Below, one piece after another: positions 28,304 to 34,391 of a stretch of DNA of 34,391 nucleotides; position 1 is the first letter of the stretch, and every line of letters starts with the position of its first letter. This stretch comes from Crenobacter luteus (lineage in GTDB: Bacteria; Pseudomonadota; Gammaproteobacteria; Burkholderiales; Chromobacteriaceae): positions 1 through 34,391 of the forward strand of contig NZ_SLXG01000025.1 in NCBI RefSeq assembly GCF_004345725.1, written 5' to 3'. The notes beneath the pieces were generated by a model. It did not search any database. It was not told where the DNA came from and worked only from the letters and a program-made list of their open reading frames with translations. The position numbers and the translations under genes were made by a program.

Positions 28304-29820
28304 CGCCGCCGCTGGCCGGCGCGCCGCGCGCCTGGGTGACCGCAGCGCTGTCGCTGGCCGCCTTCATGCAGGTGCTGGACAGCACCATCGCCACCGTCGC
28401 GATCGCGACCATCGCCGGCGACCTCGGCGCGTCGGCCAGCCAGGGCACCTGGGTGATCACCTCCTTCGCCGTCGCCAACGCGATCTCGGTGCCGGTCTCC
28501 GGCTGGCTGGCGCGCCGCGTCGGCGAGGTCAGGCTGTTCCTCGTCGCGACGCTCGGCTTCGTCGCCGCCTCGTGGCTGTGCGGCGTCGCCCCCAGCCTCG
28601 AGGCGCTGATCGCCTGTCGCGTGCTGCAGGGCGCGCTCGCCGGCCCGGTGATCCCACTGTCGCAAAGCCTCTTGCTGGCCGCCTACCCCGACGACAAGAA
28701 GGGCATGGCGCTCGCGCTGTGGTCGACGCTGGTGATCGTCGCGCCGGTCTGCGGCCCGGTGCTCGGCGGCTGGATCGCCGACCGCTGGCACTGGGGCTGG
28801 CTCTTCTTCATCAACGTGCCGCTCGGCCTGCTGTGCAGCGCCGTCGCCTGGCGGCTGCTGCACGGCCGCGAGACGCGCGTGGAGGCGCAGCCGGTCGACC
28901 GCGTCGGCCTGGTCCTCTTGGTGCTCGGCGTCGGGGCGCTGCAGCTGCTGCTCGACCGCGGCCGCGAGCTCGACTGGTTCGAGTCGGCCGAGATCGTCGC
29001 GCTGGCCGTCGTCGCCGTCGTCGCGCTCGCCTACCTGCTCGTCTGGGAGCGTCACGAGCCGCACCCGGTGCTCGCGCTCGCGCTGTTCCGCCGCCGCAAC
29101 TTCACCGTCGGCGTGGTCGCGACCAGCGTCGGCTTCCTGCTCTACCTCGGCGCCGAGGTGCTGATCCCGCTGCTGCTGCAGACGCAGCACGGCTACACCG
29201 CCGAACGGGCCGGGCTCGCGGTCGCGCCGGTCGGCCTGCTGCCGGTGCTGCTGTCGCCGCTGATCGGGCGCTACGTCGGCCATGTCGACCTCCGCTGGCT
29301 GGTGACGGCGAGCTTTCTGGCCTTCGCCGCCTGCTTCGCGTGGCGCGCGACGAGCTTCCTGCCCGGCATGGCGTTCGAGACGGTGGTGTGGCCGCAGCTC
29401 GCGCTCGGGCTCGCGGTCGCCGGCTTCTTCATGCCGCTGACGGCGATCAGCTTCGCCGGTCTCAGGCCCGAAGAAATCGCCGGCGCGGCGGCCCTGGCCA
29501 ACTTCCTCAGGACGCTCGCCGGCTCGATCGGCGCGTCGGGGGTCGGCGCGCTGTGGGAACGCCGCGAGGCGCTGCACCACGCGCGGCTGGCCGAGCTGGC
29601 CGGCCGCCTCGAACCCGACGCGCTGCACGGCCTGGCCATGCAGGACTGGGGCGCCGCGCAGGCGGACGGGCTGCTCGCGCGCGAGATCGCGCGCCAGGCC
29701 GCCTTCATCGGCGCCAACGAGATCTTCTGGGGCTCGGCGCTGCTGTTCCTGCTGTTGATCGCGCTGGTGTGGCTCGCGCGCCCGCCGTTCGGCCGCGCGC
29801 CGGCCGGGGCGGCGCACTGA
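28300..29820 (+). CDS. emrB: Multidrug efflux MFS transporter EmrB (DHA2, 14 TM)
   Basis: 506 aa. Proton-driven drug pump of the inner membrane, working with EmrA. Fourteen hydrophobic segments are expected from the sequence. Motif D1 at the start, FMQVLDSTIATVAIATIAGDL, and WVITSFAVANAISVPVSGWLARR (motif A-like) are typical of DHA2. Motif C is seen in APVCGPVLGGWI. The start overlaps the emrA stop. A word-built terminator follows. Confidence 0.95.
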   Translation: MTPPLAGAPRAWVTAALSLAAFMQVLDSTIATVAIATIAGDLGASASQGTWVITSFAVANAISVPVSGWLARRVGEVRLFLVATLGFVAASWLCGVAPSLEALIACRVLQGALAGPVIPLSQSLLLAAYPDDKKGMALALWSTLVIVAPVCGPVLGGWIADRWHWGWLFFINVPLGLLCSAVAWRLLHGRETRVEAQPVDRVGLVLLVLGVGALQLLLDRGRELDWFESAEIVALAVVAVVALAYLLVWERHEPHPVLALALFRRRNFTVGVVATSVGFLLYLGAEVLIPLLLQTQHGYTAERAGLAVAPVGLLPVLLSPLIGRYVGHVDLRWLVTASFLAFAACFAWRATSFLPGMAFETVVWPQLALGLAVAGFFMPLTAISFAGLRPEEIAGAAALANFLRTLAGSIGASGVGALWERREALHHARLAELAGRLEPDALHGLAMQDWGAAQADGLLAREIARQAAFIGANEIFWGSALLFLLLIALVWLARPPFGRAPAGAAH

Positions 29821-29832
29821 AGCCGACGCGAA

Positions 29833-29870
29833 AACGGCTCGGCCAACCCGTGACGGTTGGCCGAGCCGTT
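29833..29870. terminator. Bidirectional terminator built from two uptake-like words
   Basis: AACGGCTCGGCCAACC (29833-29848), loop CGTGAC, GGTTGGCCGAGCCGTT (29855-29870). Word copies at 29838 and 29856. The minus side runs into TTTT (from A 29831-29834), so it suits the TonB receptor gene best; emrB converges on it. Confidence 0.87.
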
Positions 29871-29889
29871 CGTGCATAGCCGGTCGGGC

Positions 29890-31947
29890 CTACAGTTTCC
29901 ACTCCAGTCCGGCGTAGAAGGCGCGGCCGTCGCCCGGCAGGAACTGCGCGGCGTCCTGGCCACCGGCGTCGCGGATGACGCCGGTGGTCGCCGCGTACTT
30001 CTCGTCGGTCAGGTTGCGGCCCTCGACGAACCAGCCCAGGCCCTTGCTCACCTCGCGGCCGACCTTCAGGCCGAGCAGCGTGTAGCGGTCGGCGAACAGC
30101 GTGTTCGCCAGGTCGACCGCGTACGACGACGGCGACAGCTCGACGTTGGCCGAGACGTAGTAGCCGGCGCCGAAGCGCTGCGTCAACTCGCTCTTGAAGA
30201 AGGTCTCGGGCACGCCGGCGAGCCGCTTGTTGCCGTACGTCGCGTCGCCGTCGAAGCGGAAACGGTTGAGCAGCAGCGCGTTGCGCCACGCAAGCCCCTC
30301 AGCCGGCCACGCGGTGACGCCCAGCTCCAGCCCCCGGTGGCGGGTGCGCGGCACGTTGAAGGTCAAGGTCGCGTTGTTCGGCATGGCCTGCGCCAAGAGC
30401 TCGTTCTTCACTCGCGCGTCGTAGACGCTGGCGTCCCACTCGATGGGCAAGGCGCCGTCGAGACGGCCGCGCGAGCCGATTTCGACGGTACGCGCGGTCT
30501 GCGCCTCGAGACCGGCGTTGATCACGTAGCTGCTCATCTCGGACAGGCTGGGCGGCTCGAAGCTGCCCGACCAGTTCGCATAGAGCTGCGCGCCGTTGTC
30601 GAACTCGCGCACGAGGCCGAGCTTGGGGCTGAAGTTCCGGTAGGTCTGATCGAAGCTCGCGTCGGCCTGGCCGGTCGGAATGTAGCTGTCGTCGAGCCGG
30701 CGGCGCGACTGGCTCCACTGGCCGCCGACGATGGCGCGCCAACCCGGCGCGAAATCGTGCTCGTTGTCGACGTAAACGTCGAGGTTGCTGGCCTTCTGCA
30801 GGCTCTCGTCGAGCTTGGCGCCGCGCTGGCCGCCGACGTTGGCCGAGTTCTGGCTCGACGTGCGGCCCCAGCTCGGCGCGACGCCGACGGTGAAACGGTT
30901 GGCACGGCCGGCCAGCGGCGCGTCGCTGACCAGGCGTGCCTCGGCGCCGCTGTCCTCGTTGGTCTGGTCGATCACCTGATAGATCGGGTGGAACAGCGTC
31001 TTTCGTGCGTAGAAGGCCGACAGCTCGAGCTGTACGTCGCCGGCGTGCCACACGGTCCGGTTCGACACGCGCCGCAGGTCGACGTCGCGCTTCTGATCGC
31101 CGGCGACCGAGCCCGCGTTGGCCTGGCGCGGGTTGGCGTTCAGTTGCGCGCGGCTCAGGCTGCCCGGCAATTCGGAGTTGCTGTGCGCGTCGACGACGAA
31201 GAAGCGCGTCTCAAGCTCCGGCGCAAGGCGCCAGCCGACGTTGGCGAACAGCCGGTGGCCATCCTGGTCGGCGTGGTCGCGGAAGCCGTCCTGGCCGAAA
31301 TGGCTGAGGCTGACGTAGCCGTCGAGCTCGCCCGAGACGCCGCCGCCGGCGAGCTGCGCGCGCCGGTAGCCGAAGCTGCCCCCCTCGGCGCGGGCGAGGA
31401 AGGCCGGCGCGTCGCGGCCGGAGCGCGACACGTAGTTGATCGCACCGCCCAGCGTGGTCGCGCCGTAGCGCAGCGCGTTGGCGCCACGGTAGACCTCGAC
31501 GTAGCGCGCGGCCAGCGGCTCGAGCGCCTGGAAGTCGGCGCCACCGTCGGCGAGGTTGAGCGGCACGCCGTCCTGCATCAGCTTGACGCCGCGCATGTGG
31601 AAGGTGCGCTGCAGGCCCGAACCGCGGATGCTCAGCCGCGCCTCCTCGGCGCCGAAGCGCGGCTGCACGAACACGCCGGTGGCGTAACCCAGCGTATCGG
31701 CCACCGTCGCCTGGCGGCCGCTGCGTTCGGCGTCGACGTCGACGAAGCCGGCGCCGCCGGGCACGCGCGCCAGCTCCTCGCGCGCCGCCGCGATCGACGG
31801 CAGCGACAGCGCCGGCGTCGTCCGCTCGGCCCTGACCTCGACGTCGGGCAGCACCGCCTCGTCGCCCCACGCGCCGTGACCGATCGCCATCAGCGCGGCC
31901 GCCAGCGGCAGGCGCCGCCAGCGGCGTGCATTTCTTGTCTGCTTCAT
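29890..31947 (-). CDS. TonB-dependent outer membrane receptor
   Basis: 685 aa. It imports a metal chelate or similar ligand across the outer membrane. A signal peptide (about 1-28, RRLPLAAALMAIGHGAWG) is followed by a plug domain (about 35-150: VADTLGYATGVFVQPRFG, LSIRGSGLQRTFHMRGVKL, YRGANALRYGATTLGGAINYVS) and a 22-strand barrel ending in ...AFYAGLEWKL with a C-terminal aromatic/hydrophobic pattern. It is of the FecA-like class by wording; the ligand is unknown. GGGGGA precedes the ATG at 31947. Two uptake-like words (30145, 30838) are read SAN. Confidence 0.93.
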   Translation of the reverse strand: MKQTRNARRWRRLPLAAALMAIGHGAWGDEAVLPDVEVRAERTTPALSLPSIAAAREELARVPGGAGFVDVDAERSGRQATVADTLGYATGVFVQPRFGAEEARLSIRGSGLQRTFHMRGVKLMQDGVPLNLADGGADFQALEPLAARYVEVYRGANALRYGATTLGGAINYVSRSGRDAPAFLARAEGGSFGYRRAQLAGGGVSGELDGYVSLSHFGQDGFRDHADQDGHRLFANVGWRLAPELETRFFVVDAHSNSELPGSLSRAQLNANPRQANAGSVAGDQKRDVDLRRVSNRTVWHAGDVQLELSAFYARKTLFHPIYQVIDQTNEDSGAEARLVSDAPLAGRANRFTVGVAPSWGRTSSQNSANVGGQRGAKLDESLQKASNLDVYVDNEHDFAPGWRAIVGGQWSQSRRRLDDSYIPTGQADASFDQTYRNFSPKLGLVREFDNGAQLYANWSGSFEPPSLSEMSSYVINAGLEAQTARTVEIGSRGRLDGALPIEWDASVYDARVKNELLAQAMPNNATLTFNVPRTRHRGLELGVTAWPAEGLAWRNALLLNRFRFDGDATYGNKRLAGVPETFFKSELTQRFGAGYYVSANVELSPSSYAVDLANTLFADRYTLLGLKVGREVSKGLGWFVEGRNLTDEKYAATTGVIRDAGGQDAAQFLPGDGRAFYAGLEWKL

Positions 31948-32014
31948 GTATCCCCCGATGCGTTTTCTCGTAATGTGTCGTCGTCGGGGCATTCTAGAAG
32001 GCGCGCACCGGGCC

Positions 32015-32041
32015 GCCGATGCGACATGGTGTCGCATCGGC
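32015..32041. promoter_or_regulatory. Perfect inverted repeat upstream of the TonB receptor
   Basis: GCCGATGCGAC (32015-32025), spacer ATGGT, GTCGCATCGGC (32031-32041). It lies 68 bases upstream of the receptor start. Arms of 11 bp with a 5-base spacer fit a dimeric repressor site. It is GC-rich and not a Fur box. Confidence 0.5.
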
Positions 32042-32230
32042 ATCGAACCGGATAAGGGCTCGGCCCGTCGTACCCGGCAAGGAACCGCACGCCGGCCGAC
32101 GCGTCGCCCGGCGCGCAAGAAAGCGCATCGTGGCGTCGCCCCGCGATCGACCGTGCCCCCAGGCCGCATCGCGATCGTCCGGGGGCTGACGGACGACCAC
32201 TCGCGCCATCCGAGGGAAGCTGCGGCCTCC

Positions 32231-32264
32231 TTGCCCCACCGCGGCGGTAGCCGTGGCGGGGCAA
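32231..32264. other. Imperfect GC-rich hairpin upstream of proQ
   Basis: Arms TTGCCCCACCGCGGC (32231-32245) and GCCGTGGCGGGGCAA (32250-32264) pair at 13 of 15 positions plus one G-T. There is no T-run on either side. It lies before the proQ promoter box. Confidence 0.45.
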
Positions 32265-32319
32265 GCGCGGTACGATTACGCCTTTGGCTGGCCTGACGAC
32301 CACGGAGTCACACCGCACC

Positions 32320-32748
32320 ATGACGCAAAAACCGGAAACCGCCCTGGGCGCCGCCCTGAAGTCGGCGGTCCAGACCCTCAGCAAGAAGAAACAGACCGAG
32401 ATGATCGCCGATCATCTGTACAGCAAGTACGCGGTCTTCAAGCAGTTTCGCCCGCTGGCGATCGGCATCCACGAAGTGCTGATCGCCGAGCTGTCGCAGT
32501 TCGACCCGGCGCTGGTGACCCGCGTGCTCACCAACCACTGCAAGAAACCGCGCTACCTGAAGTCGCTCGCCAAGGGCGGCAAGCGCTACGACCTCAAGGG
32601 CCGCGAAACCGCGGTGATCAGCGAGGAAGAAAAGGCCGAAGCCCAGCAGCGCTACGACGCGCTGGCCGACAAGCCGGCCGCCAAACCGGTCCCCGCCGCC
32701 ACCCCGGCCCCGGCCCCGGCCACCGCAGAAGCGCCCAGCGCAGAATAA
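32320..32748 (+). CDS. proQ: ProQ/FinO-domain RNA chaperone
   Basis: 142 aa. A global binder of structured small RNAs and mRNA 3' ends. The FinO domain spans about 10-110 (LGAALKSAVQTL, RPLAIGIHEVL, RVLTNHCKKPRYLKSL, KGGKRYDLKG). The tail is Ala/Pro rich with no Tudor-like C-domain, as in the short Neisseria ProQ and unlike the 232-aa E. coli form. ATG at 32320 preferred over an in-frame TTG at 32284. A terminator follows. Confidence 0.9.
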   Translation: MTQKPETALGAALKSAVQTLSKKKQTEMIADHLYSKYAVFKQFRPLAIGIHEVLIAELSQFDPALVTRVLTNHCKKPRYLKSLAKGGKRYDLKGRETAVISEEEKAEAQQRYDALADKPAAKPVPAATPAPAPATAEAPSAE

Positions 32749-32771
32749 ACCGGCCCGCCAGCCGAACGCAG

Positions 32772-32797
32772 CGGCCCGCCTTGCAGCGGGCCGTTTT
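32772..32797 (+). terminator. Terminator after proQ
   Basis: CGGCCCGC (32772-32779), loop CTTGCA, GCGGGCCG (32786-32793), then TTTT. Confidence 0.88.
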
Positions 32798-32836
32798 CAC
32801 ACCATGCGTTATATTTTAAATTATATTTCGAACCCG

Positions 32837-32842
32837 TATACT
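32837..32842 (+). promoter_or_regulatory. -10 box of the 100-aa gene
   Basis: TATACT, with an AT-rich upstream stretch (32808-32828) that could serve as an UP element. The -35 is weak (TTTTAA at 32814-32819, 17-base spacer). Confidence 0.5.
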
Positions 32843-32875
32843 GACCCCACCGCCCATCCGACGGAGCCGCACGCG

Positions 32876-33178
32876 ATGCCCCGCCTCACCATCCGACTCG
32901 TCAAGCCGCAGTACACGCCGGTCGACGCCCGCGAATTCGAGATCAACTTCCGCCGTGCGCTGATCGAGCACTTCGGCTCGGAAGATTCGACCACCTTCGC
33001 CAAGTGGGCGCACGACTACGCGCTCGAGCAACTGCGCGGCTACCCGACCGGCATCGACGAGGCCGACCAGTTGATCGACGCCTGGCGCGAGGCCGAAGCG
33101 CGCGCGCACTGCCTGGCGTTCGAGGAATGGATGCGCTGCGTACCCGAGCCGGTGTTCGAGGTCGGCCTCGAGCACTAG
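32876..33178 (+). CDS. Hypothetical protein, 100 aa
   Basis: Unknown function. ATG at 32876 follows GGAG with about 8 bases and a promoter 34 bases up. The peptide is soluble and mixed: a strand (PRLTIRLVK), then helices with FRRALIEHFG, FAKWAHDYALEQL and ADQLIDAWREAEARAHCLAFEEW. No catalytic motif is seen. An upstream in-frame ATG at 32804 lies before the promoter and is unlikely. Its stop codon overlaps the stop of the decayed minus-strand gene. Confidence 0.75.
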   Translation: MPRLTIRLVKPQYTPVDAREFEINFRRALIEHFGSEDSTTFAKWAHDYALEQLRGYPTGIDEADQLIDAWREAEARAHCLAFEEWMRCVPEPVFEVGLEH

Positions 33179-33515
33179 CCGCCATTCAGCCCCCCCTGCG
33201 CGCGCAAACGTGCGATCGCCGCGTCGATACGCGGCATCAATTGTGCAGCGCTCGAACGGCGCGGCAGCGCGCTCGCGGCCTCCGGCGCGGCGATGGCCTG
33301 ACCGCAGGCAGCCAGCTGAGCGAGCCGCTCCAGCCTGTAGCGGCCCGCGCCGCAATCCAGCGCAACCGGGTCGAGGCGCTCACGCGCCGCACGCGCATCA
33401 GGGTTTCGCCATCGGTGATGCGTTTGAGCACGCCGTCCTCGGCCAGGATCCTCCCCCTCTGCGCATCGACGCTGCCACCGAGCATACCGAGGACGCGCGC
33501 CGCGCAAGTCGGCAA
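33175..33515 (-). pseudogene. Probable decayed gene with a frameshift
   Basis: Coding character jumps frames. From 33515 down to about 33395 one minus frame gives plausible protein (GRILAEDGVLKRITDGETLM). Below about 33370 another frame does (LDPVALDCGAGRYRLERLAQLAACG), to a TAG at 33175. Joined, they look like a small exported protein ending with a DC..GRYR pattern, but with no start or signal peptide. A sequencing error could cause the same picture. Family not identified. Confidence 0.4.
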
Positions 33516-33718
33516 AGCGCCGCCAACTCAAGCCCACTCGATAAAGCGCCCTCGCGTGGAAAAACACGGGCGCCGCCCAAACCAGTCCGCGTAACACGAA
33601 TTGTCGCCCCCTCGCGGCTGTGCGCGTCGTCGGCAGCACGCCGTCGATCTGTCTCGCCGAGCAGAACATTCTGAAAACCGCGAACGATAGTAACGCGTAA
33701 AGACATCATGAGCCGTAC

Positions 33719-33748
33719 AAAAAAAGGCAAGGCTATCTCAGCCTTGCC
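33719..33748 (-). terminator. Terminator of the 60-aa gene
   Basis: On the minus strand GGCAAGGCT (33748-33740), loop, AGCCTTGCC (33734-33726), then seven T (complement of A 33719-33725). Confidence 0.92.
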
Positions 33749-33795
33749 CTTCCACGCCGATGCCCCGTCAGGGCAAACGCGCGTCACCGACTCGC

Positions 33796-33978
33796 TCAGG
33801 AAAGCTTCTCCAGAATCGCGTCGATCTTGGCAGCAATACCCACCGCCTGCTGTTCGGTCGCCAGTGCGCGCAGGTCGACCAGATCATTCTTGATTTCCCC
33901 GACAAGGTGCTGAACCTCGTTGACCGCCAGATTCCGCATGTTGAAGGTATCAGCCAGCGACAGTTTGTTCTCTTCCAT
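33796..33978 (-). CDS. Small hypothetical protein, 60 aa
   Basis: Unknown function. AAGGAG stands 6 bases before the ATG at 33978 and a strong terminator follows the stop, so a real short transcript is likely. The peptide starts MEENKLSLADTF and is almost all helix (VNEVQHLVGEIKNDLVDLRAL, then VGIAAKIDAILEKLS), with heptad-like spacing that suggests a short coiled coil or dimer. A GTG further up (34020) would add 14 residues. It sits between a decayed gene and an rRNA operon. Confidence 0.8.
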   Translation of the reverse strand: MEENKLSLADTFNMRNLAVNEVQHLVGEIKNDLVDLRALATEQQAVGIAAKIDAILEKLS

Positions 33979-34316
33979 GGAACGTCTCCTTTTATAGCTT
34001 TGGGTTCGGGCGCTGATCACGCCACTCTAAGAATATCTTCTAAAGAAGCATTTTTCCAGCATGCTCTTGTCCGCTCCTGATCGAACGACCCGCCCACCCT
34101 GCCGACCGATCAGTTCGACACAGAATATGCCACAAAATGTCTCATCACCAAGAAATATTGCATAAAATTAGTTGAGCGTCTGAAAACAGAGACAGCCAGC
34201 ACGAACGACAGCAACGTTCATGACTGGCACACTCACCCATCTTTAAATTTTCTTTATCAAAAGGAATATTGATCTATCCGACGTCCCCCGTTTCCGGCGA
34301 CGTCGCAAAGCGACGA
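33979..34316. other. AT-richer intergenic stretch before the rRNA operon
   Basis: No gene seen in 338 bases. Base use is richer in A and T than the rest. It must hold the promoter of the 60-aa gene; a short inverted repeat CTTCT-AA-AGAAG (34037-34048) lies about 60 bases upstream of it. Confidence 0.6.
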
Positions 34317-34340
34317 CGCCCCGAGCATGGGCTCGGGGCG
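34317..34340 (-). terminator. Terminator of the rRNA operon
   Basis: CGCCCCGAGC (34317-34326), loop ATGG, GCTCGGGGCG (34331-34340), a perfect 10-bp stem 17 bases past the 5S end. On the minus strand it is followed by TCGTCGCTTT and a second small hairpin (CGTCGC/GCGACG). Confidence 0.8.
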
Positions 34341-34356
34341 TGGTCTTGAGGGGCGT

Positions 34357-34391
34357 CTGGCGGTGACCTACTTTCACACGGGAACCCGCAC
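34357..34391 (-). rRNA. rrf: 5S rRNA, 3' end only (partial)
   Basis: The plus strand CTGGCGGTGACCTACTTTC is the complement of the conserved 5S 3' end (GAAAGTAGGTCACCGCCAG). The rest of the gene lies past the window edge. It implies an rRNA operon reading toward this region. Confidence 0.92.

Larger units (their letters stand above)
31948..32319. other. Intergenic region between the divergent TonB receptor and proQ genes
   Basis: 372 bases with no gene I trust. It holds a perfect inverted repeat at 32015-32041, a hairpin at 32231-32264 and a TACGAT -10-like box for proQ at 32271-32276. Open frames here have no ribosome site or family likeness. Confidence 0.7.

Noticed and set aside
31948..32319. 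Small genes in the TonB receptor-proQ gap
   Set aside because: Frames of 80-146 codons exist on both strands but lack ribosome sites and overlap the inverted repeat and promoter box.

Overview
The window is 34.4 kb of GC-rich chromosome from a betaproteobacterium. It is most likely a member of the Neisseriales, of Chromobacteriaceae type. The evidence is the gene order thrS-infC-rpmI-rplT-pheS-pheT-ihfA-merR-tRNA-Pro, a Dcd almost identical in wording to the Neisseria protein, a short ProQ, and a YajC-SecD-SecF block after tgt. Coding is dense and nearly all genes are housekeeping. I see no insertion sequence, prophage, CRISPR array or island. The right edge cuts into the 3' end of a 5S rRNA gene on the minus strand, so an rRNA operon lies just beyond.

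Layout. 1-2.5 kb: end of an unidentified gene, a 22-codon small ORF, a MocR-type regulator (minus) and a DUF2917-like gene (plus), with repeated CTGTACC operator-like sites between them. 2.5-7.4 kb: a class 1A dihydroorotate dehydrogenase, a bacterioferritin-family protein, dcd, glutathione peroxidase, a YchJ-like protein coupled to a lipoprotein, and cysK. 7.6-15.4 kb, all minus strand: tRNA-Val, a possible Thr-codon leader peptide with terminator, thrS, infC (AUA start), rpmI, rplT, pheS, pheT, ihfA, a MerR-like regulator and tRNA-Pro. 15.5-20 kb, plus strand: tgt, yajC, secD, secF. 20-26.4 kb, plus strand: a small unknown gene, dedA, mutL, sbcB, an aspartate/glutamate racemase homologue and miaA. 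26.4-32 kb: a MarR regulator, emrA-emrB efflux genes, then a TonB-dependent receptor on the minus strand. 32.3-34.4 kb: proQ, a 100-aa unknown gene, a decayed gene, a 60-aa unknown gene and the 5S rRNA end.

The strongest unexplained signal is a short DNA word, GTTGGCCGAG (reverse complement CTCGGCCAAC), with extended consensus roughly GGTTGGCCGAGCC. I found 29 exact 10-mer copies plus six more sharing the 9-mer TTGGCCGAG. They lie on both strands, inside genes in several reading frames, and between genes. Between genes they often form inverted pairs that make terminator-like hairpins, as at 5488-5527, 26958-27008 and 29833-29870. Four copies sit in mutL. This is how DNA uptake sequences behave in Neisseria, but the word is not any DUS dialect I know. 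I propose it as an uptake-sequence-like element of this lineage. That function is inference; the repetition is directly visible.
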